From contig JBCFYV010000012.1 of NCBI GenBank assembly GCA_039000515.1, forward strand, positions 85,342,284 through 85,406,283: 64,000 nt of DNA. The letters run 5' to 3'. The first letter of the stretch is position 1; the number at the start of each line of letters is the position of its first letter. Below are positions 40,633 through 52,600 of the stretch, in pieces. The stretch comes from Timema cristinae. Lineage: Eukaryota; Arthropoda; Insecta; Phasmatodea; Timematidae. The position numbers were made by a program, and so were the translations under genes. Below the pieces are notes generated by a model. That model saw nothing but the letters and a program-made list of their open reading frames with translations. It was not told the DNA's origin and made no database searches.

Positions 40633-40827
40633 CTTGCCCCACTCCTGTTTGATGATCTTGGCCACCTTTTCTCCAATCATGTAGGCCGGTGCCATAGTGT
40701 GACTGGCTGGTATTAGAGGGATGATAGAGCAGTCTGCTACCCTCAGGCCCTGCACCCCTAAAACCCTCAACTGAGTGTCTACCACTGTTGCCGGGTCTTC
40801 TAGTGGACCCATGCGACACGTGCCAAC
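40630..40827 (-). CDS. GMC oxidoreductase exon 4 (C-terminus)
   Basis: It starts after CTCTCCAG with [20 protein letters not shown] and ends KIIKQEWGK plus TAA at 40632-40630. It holds the second active-site histidine (SHT) and the MIGEK stretch that closes the FAD site. Confidence 0.93.
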   Translation of the reverse strand, partial: VGTCRMGPLEDPATVVDTQLRVLGVQGLRVADCSIIPLIPASHTMAPAYMIGEKVAKIIKQEWGK

Positions 40828-43800
40828 CTGGAGAGAAATAACAACATTAAGCTAGTTAACAAGTATGTATCAGGTATGTATGATACAGGTAGGTAGGTAT
40901 GTTCCATAGCCACAGGAAGCTGCCGACGATACCTGCGACATAGGGTGAAAAATACCGTACATTCTAACATAGACGTGCGCACCACGAGTTCTGTGTCTCC
41001 TTCACTGACCACAAAAAAAAGTAGTAGTGAAAAAAGAACAAAGTACCTAGTTTTTGGCCGGCTGATGGATGTCACTGTAATTTATAATATTTGTTTTTCA
41101 TAGAATAATCATGTAAAATAAAACAATGTTTTTTTTTTAAACAACCGATTCTCAGTTGGGATACCACTCCCTCAGCTGGCATCCCTATCAGCCACACCCT
41201 GCGCACGTTTATGCATTCAATCAAACCTACTCTTTCTCACCTCTCCACGAAAAGGAGTCTCCATAATCCATCCTGGTTGAAATTTAACCTTGAATTAACC
41301 TGGGACCATCGCTTGGTGTGTAGGCTGCTATGTCGTCACAGCGTTACTCCAGTCCTATTTTCTGTGGTAACATTAATCCTAAACCACCAACAAAATGCAT
41401 TGGTACCTGGTGGTGCAGACTAGTGGTAAGCTGCCTTATTGCGCATGCCCAATATTGGTCGGTGCCGTGCTCGAAGGACCCGCAGCCAGGGTAAGGTGCT
41501 CGATAAAGGGTGCTGTTGTAGCGCTGGAAGGCTGCACTCTCACCCAGTGCTACTGCCTGGAACAAAGTGAAAAACATTAAACTTCGGCATTCTCAAAGCA
41601 AGGTTATATCAGTTCATGACTTAGGGATTAGCTTAACATGGAGCATAAACACTTAAGGTGCGGCAGAATAGAAGACCAAATTTCATTTTGAATCTTATCT
41701 TCTTTCTCGAACTGAGTACTTGCTTGAAGAGAGGAAATATCCCCACCATTCTATTACTTTCCCCACTCTGGCGTGTGTCACTCTTTTGGTCGATTGGTTT
41801 TCTGTATACTGAATGACAAACAAAGCATAGACCAGTCGGTCACCTCTACATGAAGTTTTGGGTTCGTAGTTGAATAAACGGGCTACATTGAATAATCTTT
41901 GGTCCCTACTACTTAGAAAACTGCTTTACTATTCTAGTAAATTGAAATAGTTTTAAATCTGCATTAAATGAAAACATATTATCATATGCCTATCGCTTAT
42001 TACTATGTTGTTTGAAAAACAAATTTGTTACTGATTGTATAATATAATGATTCTCTAGATTTTTAAAATCAATTAGAAAGTTATTCATGCAGTTTCTAAA
42101 CTTGCTCAAAATTGGTTATATTAGCAAATGAGCTAGAAACTTTTTAAAATTATAGTTGAATAATTATTTATCGTACCCCTTCTGAATACCTACATTGGAA
42201 AGAGACTATATAAGCACACGACTCGCAAACTAGCGTAATCCTAGGACAGACGTCGAGGCTATAAAGTAATTAAAATATGGTAAATATTACTCTCTCAACG
42301 CGAATTAAACAATTAGCTTAGTAAGAGGACGCGCTAAGTATTCGGCCCAATTATCTAAATCAGCGGTTCCTAAACCATGATACGCGTACTACCAATCATT
42401 ATTATTATTATTATTATTAGCACCGCGTCTTACTACCCATTCGGGTTATACGCACTTACGCTAATGTGTAAAGGTAGGGTGATTGTGAGATGAAATGGAG
42501 GACCTACAGTTTAACGTGGAATCCGAACCACGGTGGAGGCCTGGCATTCCACACATTCACAAGATGTCTTGTCAGAGGTGAAGGAAGGGTTTAGTAATCA
42601 GATAAATCTGTGCTGAGACCGAGGATTGAACCCCGGCCGCCAGCACAGAAGTCTGACACCTTACCCATAGACCACCAGGTCACCTACTACTACCAATCGT
42701 ACGTACAATTATTCCAGGTAGTACGCCGTGAGAAGCCAAACAAAACAAGAAAATTAAAGTTGTAAAAATATAATGTCTAATAAAATACCATAAATATATT
42801 AGGACAAAGTCAAACCAAAAGGAAAATAGATTACGCCATTCAACAAGTTTGGGAACAAATGATTCTAGAGTGTAGATAAATGCATAAAAATAAAGGTGTA
42901 GCCTCTATTCATGTAGGCTATTCTTCATTTTATATAAGTACGTAGTATATTCAGGAGCTACTCTCAAAACGGTAGGAGCTAAGCACAGATGTAGGATTTA
43001 ATTTTTTACTGTGGGAAGGCATTTGGTAAGAAAGATATTTTTTTTAGGAGGTAGCTACCCTCCACCCATAAACTACCAACGGAAGAAGTTGTTTTTTATT
43101 ATACACTTCTCGGACCTATGTAAAAGTTTTTATTGTAGCTTTGGACTTGTGTTAACTCTTCCCCTATTGTTTAAAAAATACACAGTTTAACACAGCTTTT
43201 ACTAGAATGTTGAACACATTTTGGAGAGGCACGCTCTAGTTGCCCAATTTACTAATGTGTTTGTCTCTTATTGTACTAGATCACATGAACATAACACAAT
43301 TATATAGAAATACATAGTAGTCATTAAAATAAAATACATTTTTAATAGTTGTATTGTAGGAAAAGAGTAAAGCTACAAAACTCTGAAATTCATTACTAGA
43401 ACTGGGATTTCTATGTAAATACATATTCTATTCCTTGCCATTTAGATGCTTAACAAATATAAATCTCAACGAATCACCATATTAGGGTTAGTATAATATA
43501 TAAAATGAAAATCAAATTTATTTGATTATCATTTTATATATTTTTACTTTTTTGACATGTTTATATGTTTTAAGTGATTTTACATATAGCTACCTACTTT
43601 GTGATGTTTTAATATATATATAAATACTAATTGCAAATTTGTTGAAAATTTAAACATTGTTAGATTTGGTTTGGTTTGTATAAATCAGCTGAAAGACATT
43701 TTTCAATTAACTATTGAAAAGAGTAAAATCTAACTCGGGTAGTCAAGTGTTTTTCCACTAAGTATATGCCTTCTCTCTTCACAATGAACCTTTTGATACA

Positions 43801-45046
43801 TTTTTTTTTAAAGAATTTTGGTCTGGAACCACCCTCCCCTCCAACACACTAGTCCAACGACTTAAATTCTTATCTTGTAATATCTCCAAATGATTTTAGT
43901 TTCCCATGACCGGTTAAAGGTGAAAGTCTATCAGTAGGCTACCACCAGATTTTTTATTTTTTCACCATCACACCCACTGATTCTTGCAGACTAGTAAATT
44001 AAAATAATGGGCTGGGATTAACGACTCCTTCACAACCGACGGTAAATTTGTATAGTGTCAAGCTTGCAACAAAAAAAATGCGATGTTCCGTGAAATCACA
44101 ATTGGAGCAACATGTGCGGCACACACTTCGTATGAAAGAAAAATCTAACTTGTTCGAAGAATCCCTTTAAAAAAAAAAGATGAAGGTGCCTTCCTTCCAG
44201 TTAAAGAAACTAATTATTTAAGGACTTGTGTAGTACAATGGTCGTTGCGAACATCAAATGTTTTAAAGTCTAAATGCCTAAATTTGCATTCTTCTTGTGA
44301 CAGTAATGATAGCGACAAATTCCTGATCAATCAATACTCAGAAAGAATTATCTGCATATATTATGAAGAAACAATAGAAAGAATAATAAATTACATCAGA
44401 GATTTCATCATATGGGTCACTGTGGATGAAATGACGGACTTTAGGGTAATATTGTTGTGAACCTTGTGGTAGGTAAAATATATCCTAAGGACATTTCCAA
44501 ACCATATTTGATTTACTGAGAAGTGCTGGAACATACGTATCATGTTGCAGAAGTCTTGAATGATGAATTGAAAGTGTTGTGGCCTAGGTGATCTCACGTA
44601 GAGAAGGTTCTGGTTCTATATTCAGTTGCCACGGCGTATATAATGAAAATCGCAAGTGCTTTGAAGTTGTTATATCCTGATATGATCCATCTTACAAGTT
44701 TGGCCCATGGATCACATCGTGTTGTGGAATACATAAGAGTCCAGTCTTTACAAATTAATAGCTTAATTTATGTGACGAAAAGGTGACCTGGTGGTCTAGG
44801 GGTAAGGTGTCAGACTTCTGTGCTGGCAACCGGGGTTCAATCCTCGGTCCCGGCACAGATTTATATGATTTCCAAACTCTTCCTTAACCTCTAACAAGAC
44901 ATCTTGTGAATGTGGGGAATGCCAGGCCTCCACCGTGGTTCGGATTCCACGTTAAACTGTAGGCCCTTCATTTCATCTCACAATCACCCTACCATTACAA
45001 ATTGGCGTAAGTGCGTATAACCCGAACGGGTAGTAAGACGCGGTGC

Positions 45047-45078
<32 letters not shown>

Positions 45079-48000
45079 TAGTGACGAAAAAAACTTGACC
45101 TTTTTGTGAAAGTCCCACATCAAGTCAAAAAACTTACTAACTCTTGTTTGATGGGCCGTTGCCCCTGCAATTAGTTCTAACAAGATGAGGAACATGGATA
45201 AAACAGCCAACTTCAACTATGAACAATTTGGAGTTGTAAAGTCAGTAGTAGATATGTTCGCCCCTGAATGTGCGATACCTGTATGTGAATCTCACAGCTC
45301 ATTCATTGAACCAAAAGTGGCATGTTCAACTGCATTCACCAGGAGCAATTTCTGTTGGCTTTCAGAGAATATTAAACGGTTGGAAATTTCTGCATTTCCA
45401 CTACAAGAATCTATCGACATCATAGAAAGCACAATTTAAAATCTAAATGCAATGAAATACGAAACTGGTGAAAGTGTTTCTACAAAGTTTCAGGCAATGC
45501 TAAAAGAAACCAGTATATTCATCGGATGGAGATACCCTTGAGAACATTTCTCCGAGAAAATTAGTCATTACAATAGCTAATATCTTCAGTTACTTTTATT
45601 GCAGTAACATGTTATGTAGAATATCTATAGCATTATATAAATATTTTTCATTATTACATTGATAATTTTAATAAATATTGAATGGTTTTTATATTTTTAA
45701 ATAATAATAACATCTATTCAATCTTTGTTCGAAATCTTGAACTTTGTTTTAGACTTTTTGCATTCAAAATATATCGAATTTCTTATTTTCATTGATCTAG
45801 TGTACTTAGGACATTAGCTTGGCATATCAATTTAAATAAATCCAGTTAATTTATCTATTTCATTTCCAAATCATTTACTAACCTTTCGACAACAATTTTT
45901 TTTGCAAACAAGTAACAGTACTTTTGTTGGTGATGTGATATAATTATTATATTAGAAGGAAACAGTATAAATCCATTCATGCATAAAATAATTAGTGTCC
46001 ATTTAATATTATAGTCACACTAAGTAATTAGAGAATGGAAAGGGTGATAGAGAAAGTTGTGATCAAAACTTATTCATGGAGGGGGAGGGAGTTGTGTTAT
46101 GATCTTAGAGTTAAATATGTAAAGTTTGATTCATTTAATATTTAAATTTAAAAAGTTGTTCTTGGCGTGAAATGAAAATTTATTTGAATGTGTTGCTTTG
46201 AAGGGTTGTATTCATCGCTTTATTCACATCTTGACACCTCCACAAGGACACTTCATGTGTTCTTTATCGACAAGTATTTGGGGTAGATGATAGGCAGTGT
46301 AAAGAGAAACTCACCATCTTGACACCCTCCACAAGGACCTTCATGTCTCTCTCGTCGGACAAGTAGTTGGGTAGATGATAGGCCAGTGTAAGGGAAGAAC
46401 TCACCATATTGACACCTGCACAAGGACCTTCATGTGTCTCTCGTCGGACAAGTATTTGGGGTAGATGATAGGCCAGTGTAAGAGAAGAATTCACCATCTT
46501 GACACCCTCCACAAGGACCTTCATGTCTCTCTCGTCGGACAAGTAGTTTGGGGTAGATGATAGGCCAGTGTAAGGGAAGAACTCACCATATTGACACCCT
46601 CCACAAGGACCTTCATGTCTCTCTCGTCGGACAAGTAGTTGGGGTAGATGATAGGCCAGTGTAAGGGAAGAACTCACCATATTGACACCCTCCACAAGGA
46701 CCTTCATGTCTTTCTCGTCGGACAAGTAGTTGGGGTAGATGATAGGCCAGTGTAAGGGAAGAACTCACCATCTTGAAACCCTCCACAAGGACCTTCATGT
46801 CTCTCTCGTCGTACAAGTAGTTGGGGTAGATGATAGGCCAGTGTAAGGGAAGAACTCACCATATTGACACCCTCCACAAGGACCTTCATGTCTCTCTCGT
46901 CGGACAAGTAGTTGGGGTAGATGATAGGCCAGTGTAAGGGAGAACTCACCATCTTGACACCCTCCACAAGGACCTTAATGTCTCTCTCGTCGGACAAGTA
47001 GTTGGGGTAGATGATAGGCCAGTGTAAGAGAAGAACTCACCATATTGACACCCTCCACAAGGACCTTCATGTCTCTCTCGTCGGACAAGTAGTTGGGGTA
47101 GATGATAGGCCAGTGTAAGAGAAGAACTCACCATATTGACACCTCCACAAGGACCTTCATGTCTCTCTCGTCGGACAAGTAGTTGGGTATATGATAGGCC
47201 AGTGTAAGAGAAGAACTCACCATATTGACACCCTCCACAAGGACCTTCATGTCTCTCTCGTCGGACAAGTAGTTGGGGTAGATGATAGGCCAGTGTAAGA
47301 GAAGAACTCACCATATTGACACCCTCCACAAGGACCTTCATGTCTCTCTCGTCGGACAAGTAGTTGGGGTAGATGATAGGCCAGTGTAAGAGAAGAACTC
47401 ACCATATTGACACCCTCCACAAGGACCTTCATGTCTCTCTCGTCGGACAAGTAGTTAGGGTAGATGATAGGCCAGTGTAAGGGAAGAACTCACCATATTG
47501 ACACCCTCCACAAGGACCTTCATGTGTCTCTCGTCGGACAAGTAGTTGGGGTAGATGATAGGCCAGTGTAAGGGAAGAACTCACCATATTGACACCCTCC
47601 ACAAGGACCTTCATGTCTCTCTCGTCGGACTAGTAGTTGGGGTATATGATAGGCCAGTGTAAGGGAAGAACTCACCATCTTGACACCCTCCACAAGGACC
47701 TTCATGTCTCTCTCGTCGGACAAGTAGTTGGGGTAGATGAGAGGCCAGTGGAAAGGGTTCTTGCTCCTTAGTCTGATGTAACCCAAGCTGTGTGGCCTCA
47801 AGAGGACAGGGACGATGCTGAAAGCCTCTCTGTCCTGTATTGGACCAAAAAGCTCCTTGTAGAAGTCGTCTCTTATCGCAAACGCCTTCCTCAAACTGCC
47901 AACCGTGTCGCTGCTGTAGGCGCCTGGTCCGAACACCAACTCAATGTCCGGGACGCCTTTCTTTGCAAATTTGGTACGCACAAACGCTAGGGCCTCAGCC

Positions 48001-49683
48001 CCTCCTGGAATTGTAAGGGGGCCATTCCTATGGACAAGGTAGTCCACCGCGTACTTGGGTTGAGACAAGATTCGCTTCTCCAAGAGGGTTACAGACTCGT
48101 TGACGAGGAAGGTGAGTCCCGATAAGGTGACGTGGTCTTGAAGGTTGTCCCCAACTGGTAGATCTTGTATGACCGGGATACCCAGCTCCTCCAGATGCTC
48201 CCGTGGTCCCAGGCCGGACAGCATCAAAATCTTCGGGGAGTTGAGGGTACCCGCGGACAGGATCACCTCCTTCCTCACCCGGACGATGTGGGCCCTTCTG
48301 TCTTTAACGTACTCCACACCAAACACCTTCTTTGTGGTGGGGTGGACTAATATTTTGGTAACCCTTGCTGAATCAGCCAACATCAGGTTGACCCGCTTGC
48401 AGGAAGGTCTGAGGTACGCTTGCCACGCACTGAAACGGGAGCCATCCTTTATTGTGGCCTGGACGTACGAGAACCCTTCCTGAGACTCACCGTTGGGGTC
48501 GTTCACCTTGTATCCAAGAGCTTGTCCCGCCTTGAGGAACAAGGGGGCCAGAGGTGTTCTGAAGGGGGCCCTCTCAACAAGAACTTCACCATACTCGGAA
48601 TGATAGCTGGAGTTGAGCAGGTCAGGTATGTTGATCTGCTCTGACTTGAGGAAGAGGGGTAGGACGTCGCTATACCCCCATCCGGGGTTGCCAGACGCTC
48701 CCAGGCATCGTAGTCCCCTCGGTGTCCCCGAGTATAGAGCATGTAGTTGATGACGGTGGAGCCCCCAAGGCACGTCCCGACGACAACCTGCTCGCAAAAA
48801 AAAAAGGGTCTTACATTAGGTTCTCAGAGCTCACTGTAAATTCACGCTTTACTCTAACAAACAAAATATTTCCTCTCAGTGAGTCTAATCTCCCTGACTT
48901 GTGAAATTAGATTGTTACGAGCTCTGGAAGTGATAGGATTAAGTGTGATCTGGTTTGCTATTTCCTTCTCACCCCGGACACTGAGTGTTACATCAGTGAG
49001 GCTGGTTATGTAGGGGTTTCCAGTCTCCCACTGATTACCCGTGTGCTAGGAGCCTAGCGTAGGAATGTTATAGATAGTCCCAAGCGCTAAAAGCCCAGTG
49101 TTGGAGTGTATGGTAATCTCAGGCGCTAAGAGTCCAGTGTGAGACAAACTAGGTAGTTCCAGGTGCCAGGAGCCGAGCGTGGCCTAGAGATAGATAGTCC
49201 CAAATGCTAGGAGCCCAGTGTGTGACTGTCTAGACTCTAGTTAGTCCTAAGTGCTATTAGCCTGGTGTGGGACAGTCTTGCTCTACGTACACACCTGCAT
49301 CTGTGGTCCTCCATGGCTCGACAGAAGCCTGGGTCAGGCTCGGCGCTATATCCCCAGTTATAGTCTGTGTTGAGCACGTAGCTGGCCATCAAGGGTATCT
49401 CAGTGGCTCGGTTCTCCAGACCTCCAGCCTCCAGGACGAGCACGGTCCATCCGGGCACCTCAGACAGACGCCCGGCCGCCGCTGCACCAGCCGTTCCACC
49501 GCCCACCACTATGAAGTCGTACTCCTGGGCGACGCTCCCCGCACAGTCTAGGGCACTCAGACGCCCAGGACCTGACCTGTAGAACTCGCTGAGGGATTTG
49601 AGTATTTTCCAGGGTGGGGCATCCACCCCCGCGGCTGAGGCGCACAGGGCGCAGAGGGCGATCCACCACGAGCATGCCTCCAT
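40630..49683 (-). CDS. Secreted GMC (glucose dehydrogenase-like) oxidoreductase, whole gene (4 exons)
   Basis: FAD-dependent oxidation of an alcohol or sugar outside the cell, by family; the substrate is unknown. Exons 49683-49295, 48787-47676, 41556-41407 and 40827-40630 give about 616 residues once two single-base breaks are bridged, the normal size for insect GMC proteins. Seen: a signal peptide (about 1-19), dinucleotide motif GGGTAG (61-66), LEAGG with Glu85, a [13 protein letters not shown] signature near 133-146, the second signature [15 protein letters not shown], catalytic His550 in [10 protein letters not shown] and His594 in PASHTMAP. Many insect relatives have Asn rather than His near the last position. 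The breaks lie at 48762-48766 (G run one short) and about 48691. They may be assembly errors or make this a young pseudogene. Confidence 0.92.
40828..41406. other. GMC intron 3
   Basis: A 579-bp intron in phase 0 with no array at its donor. Nothing else recognisable. Confidence 0.8.
41407..41556 (-). CDS. GMC oxidoreductase exon 3
   Basis: Exactly 50 codons, phase 0 at both ends, after [25 protein letters not shown] continues the substrate-domain helix begun in exon 2. [20 protein letters not shown] and HHQ lead into the active-site loop. Confidence 0.93.
41557..44019. other. GMC intron 2, left part
   Basis: AT-rich intronic DNA with one complete SINE (listed separately). No exon was recognised. 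Confidence 0.55.
42398..42688 (-). mobile_element. SINE-A, full-length copy
   Basis: Tail to head on minus with an (ATT)n end. The duplication ACTACCAATC at 42388 and 42689 frames it. Confidence 0.93.
44020..45540 (+). pseudogene. Dead hAT-like transposase with a BED-type zinc finger
   Basis: Near 44030-44150 a broken FTTDGKFV and CQACNKK pair with a later histidine segment looks like a BED-type finger. Further on, [16 protein letters not shown] (about 44688) and, after a [17 protein letters not shown], then LTR, stop, GTW and [14 protein letters not shown] follow the order of hAT-like transposases common in insect genomes. Several stops and frameshifts break every frame. The region sits in GMC intron 2, antisense to that gene. 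The exact superfamily is uncertain. Confidence 0.7.
44782..45079 (+). mobile_element. SINE-A, full-length, inside the dead transposase
   Basis: Head with A and B boxes, body, tail and 12 or more AAT units. The 10-bp duplication GTGACGAAAA at 44772 and 45080 is perfect and splits the transposase remnant between ...YVTKK and ...LDLFV. Confidence 0.94.
45541..46209. other. GMC intron 2, right part
   Basis: AT-rich, no feature recognised. Confidence 0.6.
46210..47675. repeat. 91-bp array made of the GMC exon-2 end and its splice donor
   Basis: Read on minus, each unit holds about 70 bp of coding end ([20 protein letters not shown] and three more codons), the donor ATG/GTGAGT and about 20 bp of intron (TTCTTCCCTTACAC). 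I count 16 copies beyond the exon itself, nearly identical except the outermost. Since 91 is one more than a multiple of three, reading through shifts frame at every unit, which produces open frames of up to 153 codons that are not genes. Confidence 0.96.
47676..48787 (-). CDS. GMC oxidoreductase exon 2 (main body, with two breaks)
   Basis: From TGCGAGCAG/GTTGTC to GTCAAGATG/GTGAGT. From about 48690 to the donor one frame is fully open: [15 protein letters not shown], then the GMC signature [15 protein letters not shown], then [12 protein letters not shown], ending [20 protein letters not shown]. Before it, the frame changes twice: RLSSGRALG to [13 protein letters not shown] at the five-G run (48762-48766), and YDAWERL to GNPGWGY at about 48691. 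Each needs one added base. An alternative exon-1 donor would remove the first break only. Confidence 0.92.
48788..49294. other. GMC intron 1
   Basis: A 507-bp intron. Its donor half is a tandem array (listed separately). Its acceptor has a nine-T tract on minus. Confidence 0.85.
49030..49275. repeat. Diverged 50-60-bp tandem repeat beside the GMC exon-1 donor
   Basis: GCTAGGAGCCCAGTGTGTGA and variants with TAGATAGTCCCAAGCGCTA recur about five times. The last unit ends about 20 bp from the donor at 49294. Confidence 0.82.
49295..49683 (-). CDS. GMC oxidoreductase exon 1 (signal peptide and FAD motif)
   Basis: ATG at 49683-49681 opens [19 protein letters not shown], a secretion signal. [20 protein letters not shown] is the Rossmann dinucleotide motif and VLVLEAGG its partner strand. 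It ends at TGCAG/GTGTGT in phase 2. A donor four bases further (TGT/GTACGT, end 49291, phase 0) is possible. Confidence 0.93.
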
Positions 49684-52600
49684 GGAAAGGCACTCTTTAC
49701 AGTTTCCTTGAGTAATTTTTCAATAAATAGGATTATAGTAGTAACTACCTCATTGCGACCGTCGGGAGAAATATGTTAAACACACTCTCCGTGAGTCACG
49801 ATACGTTCTAATATAAATCAATCATTTTAATAGCTGCCTTAAACTATATTGTATTAATAATTAAACAAACATGTTCTTTCAAATTACATTTTGATGAAAT
49901 GTTTGTACTAATTCTTATATTTATATTTTTGATGCGATTACACCAAAGAACGTTGTAAACAAATTACACAAGTCTTTCGCAACTTCCATTTAGTGAAGTT
50001 ACCACGGTTTCTCCAGCAAACATCTTACGTGCATTTCCTATAATAGTGTAGGTATCACGATAACATAACGTTCACATTGCGTAAATAAAAATATCAGAAT
50101 TCAAGTAATGTGACCTAACAACTCGAGAAAAACACAGCCAACGATTTGAATTGTTTGAAAACAAATTGTTCACTAAAATATAACACAAGCAGTCAGGGCT
50201 GATTAGGGGACAAGTCCTTGCAAATGAAGCATACTGGAACTATAAAATAAAATGTAAGAAGAGGTCACACCATTTTGGTGCTCGTGATACGTGGACAAAC
50301 GAATTATACCGAAGAAGTCGTATGCACACAATAAACAAAGTTTGATGATAGTAATAATTGGCTGCCAGAAACACGTGGTATACTTCGCGTAACGTAACGT
50401 GAACGTTATCCCCTTTGCAACTCTCATGTTAAGTGAACGTCCCCACACCAACTTTAAACTAAGTGGATCTTGAAGATATGCATTTAAAAAAAACACGTGG
50501 AGAAACCGTTATATCACGTGAACATTATGTTGATTATGATCTCGTTATAGCTATTCAACAAACACGTATTCATCTGAAATTATATTCGTCCTAATATCTT
50601 CCTATTATTACCATAGCCTTAATTTATGTTTTAAGAGCCATCCTACTTAGTACTACTACTAGCTATGACGTTATCAACTCTTCACACCACTATACTAATT
50701 ATGTTCCTCTTATTTTTGACCTTGCCTCTGTTTTATAATACACCATTTTAGCAGACTCACGTATCCATAACATTAACTTCATGTGCTCCGACTATACAAA
50801 CGGTACAATCTTAAGTTGCAATACATGTCGTGTGATTTTGTGTCATTTTTGGGTGTACTGAGCTGGAAAACTGCACACTAAACACTTTGTTTTTATTTGA
50901 AAACATTCAGAAATATAGCTAACACTTGCAGTCAAACATTTTACTCTTTACAAAATGATTTATTCGACAGGCGGTCGTAGTTGACCTGACCTATCGTAGT
51001 AGAAAGAGGTTATTTTCTAGGATCACAAGCAGCTTCTGGTTCTATTCCTTTGGATTTGGTATTCAAATTTTGGAGAACTTGTTTTCTAATCTCCTGAGTT
51101 ACATAACGTATATGTATATTTGTGTTTGTACTAGTCACAAATATATTTAACAATTTTCAACATTTCTCAACTATTTCTTGCTCAGCTAATCACGAAGTGG
51201 GCAGGGCAGGCTCTACACATGTTGTTGGAGACTGTTGACAGTTGACATAAATTGTTGACACAGATTACCAAAAGTGTTGACATCCATAGATTACTTGTTT
51301 TTACACTCAAATATCAGTCTTCATTTGAAAGTGTTTTGGAACCTGAAAAATAAATACAACTATTTCAAGTTTAGTATTGCATAATGGTTTATCTATAGAT
51401 ACAGTTCAATTTCACAGAAATGACCTTTTAGAAAATACAAACTTTTTTTGTGCACAACATAGCATTTGACTATTTTAGAGTCGTAGTGTAATTTTATAGA
51501 AGCAGGCTCAAATTAAGGGATTACACAATTACCCTATCTTATAAGCTTTACCATGGTGTATGACGCAAGGTAAGCTTGTTATCTTAGAGGGTAAGCAAAG
51601 GGTGAGTTAATTAACGTATGAGTTGGTGAGATTAGATCTATTGACGTTTATAGCTGTCAGACAAGGATATTTCCATTAAAATTGAACAGGGGATATTGTT
51701 CAAAGAAGCCGACTGCTGTTTTAAGTTATTTTTATCAAATAATTGTTTGGTTATTCAGTTTAAACGCAGGGGCAATTTAATGGTATAATCCAGGGGCTAA
51801 GAACGAGGAGGGTAGTAGTAGAAAATATACACACACTAGCATGGATAGGGGATGAGAAAACAACAGTGATGGATCATATGCATAAAAAAGCCCTCGGTGC
51901 ACTCGGTCAAGATTCAAACCACAGTCTCCCTGTCAAAGACAGTCCATTGTATTGTAAGCCTGACATCTGAAACTACGTGACTACTGTTGCAGGTATTTCT
52001 CGTGGCTGAATAGTTAAGGAGGCCATATATCTAGAATAACTTGATTCCACACTTTCTGTTTCTATGGACTGAATGGTTATATACAACTCTGGTTGTATTG
52101 TGTTTCTCCAGTCTTGCATTTGGTAAGCCCACGTTAAATACCCTCAAACCCGTATCCACAATTAGTAGACAAGTCCTCGAGCTTATGTAACAATGTCGAA
52201 AAATAAGCTACCTAACAAACAACCTCGGGTTAAGTAACTGCGTGTTAATAGGACGAGGACGACTGTTGATATGCGTACCTTGCTGCCAACTTACGGAATA
52301 GTCAGGAGGAACTTGGCAAGAAGTAGGGTTACCCAACCGATCGTGTTATTCCCTGATAGGATTGACTAAACATACATTTTGATAGTTATTTCCAGGCACA
52401 TAGCACAATGCAATATTGTATTGATATCTTACACCTACTGACAAGGTGATTTGTCGGATAGCGCGTAATGTAGTCAGTTAACACAGTTCTAACTAGTTGT
52501 AACATTGTGGTGCTGATTTCCGCATGCTATTCTTTAGAAAACAGTTAGATTTAGACCAGTTTATAACATTTACAAGAATATTACAACATTTAAAAATCAA

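Noticed and set aside
46264..47614. Several 60-153-codon minus-strand frames
   Set aside because: They are readings of the 91-bp GMC junction array in shifting frames; the real exon ends at 47676.
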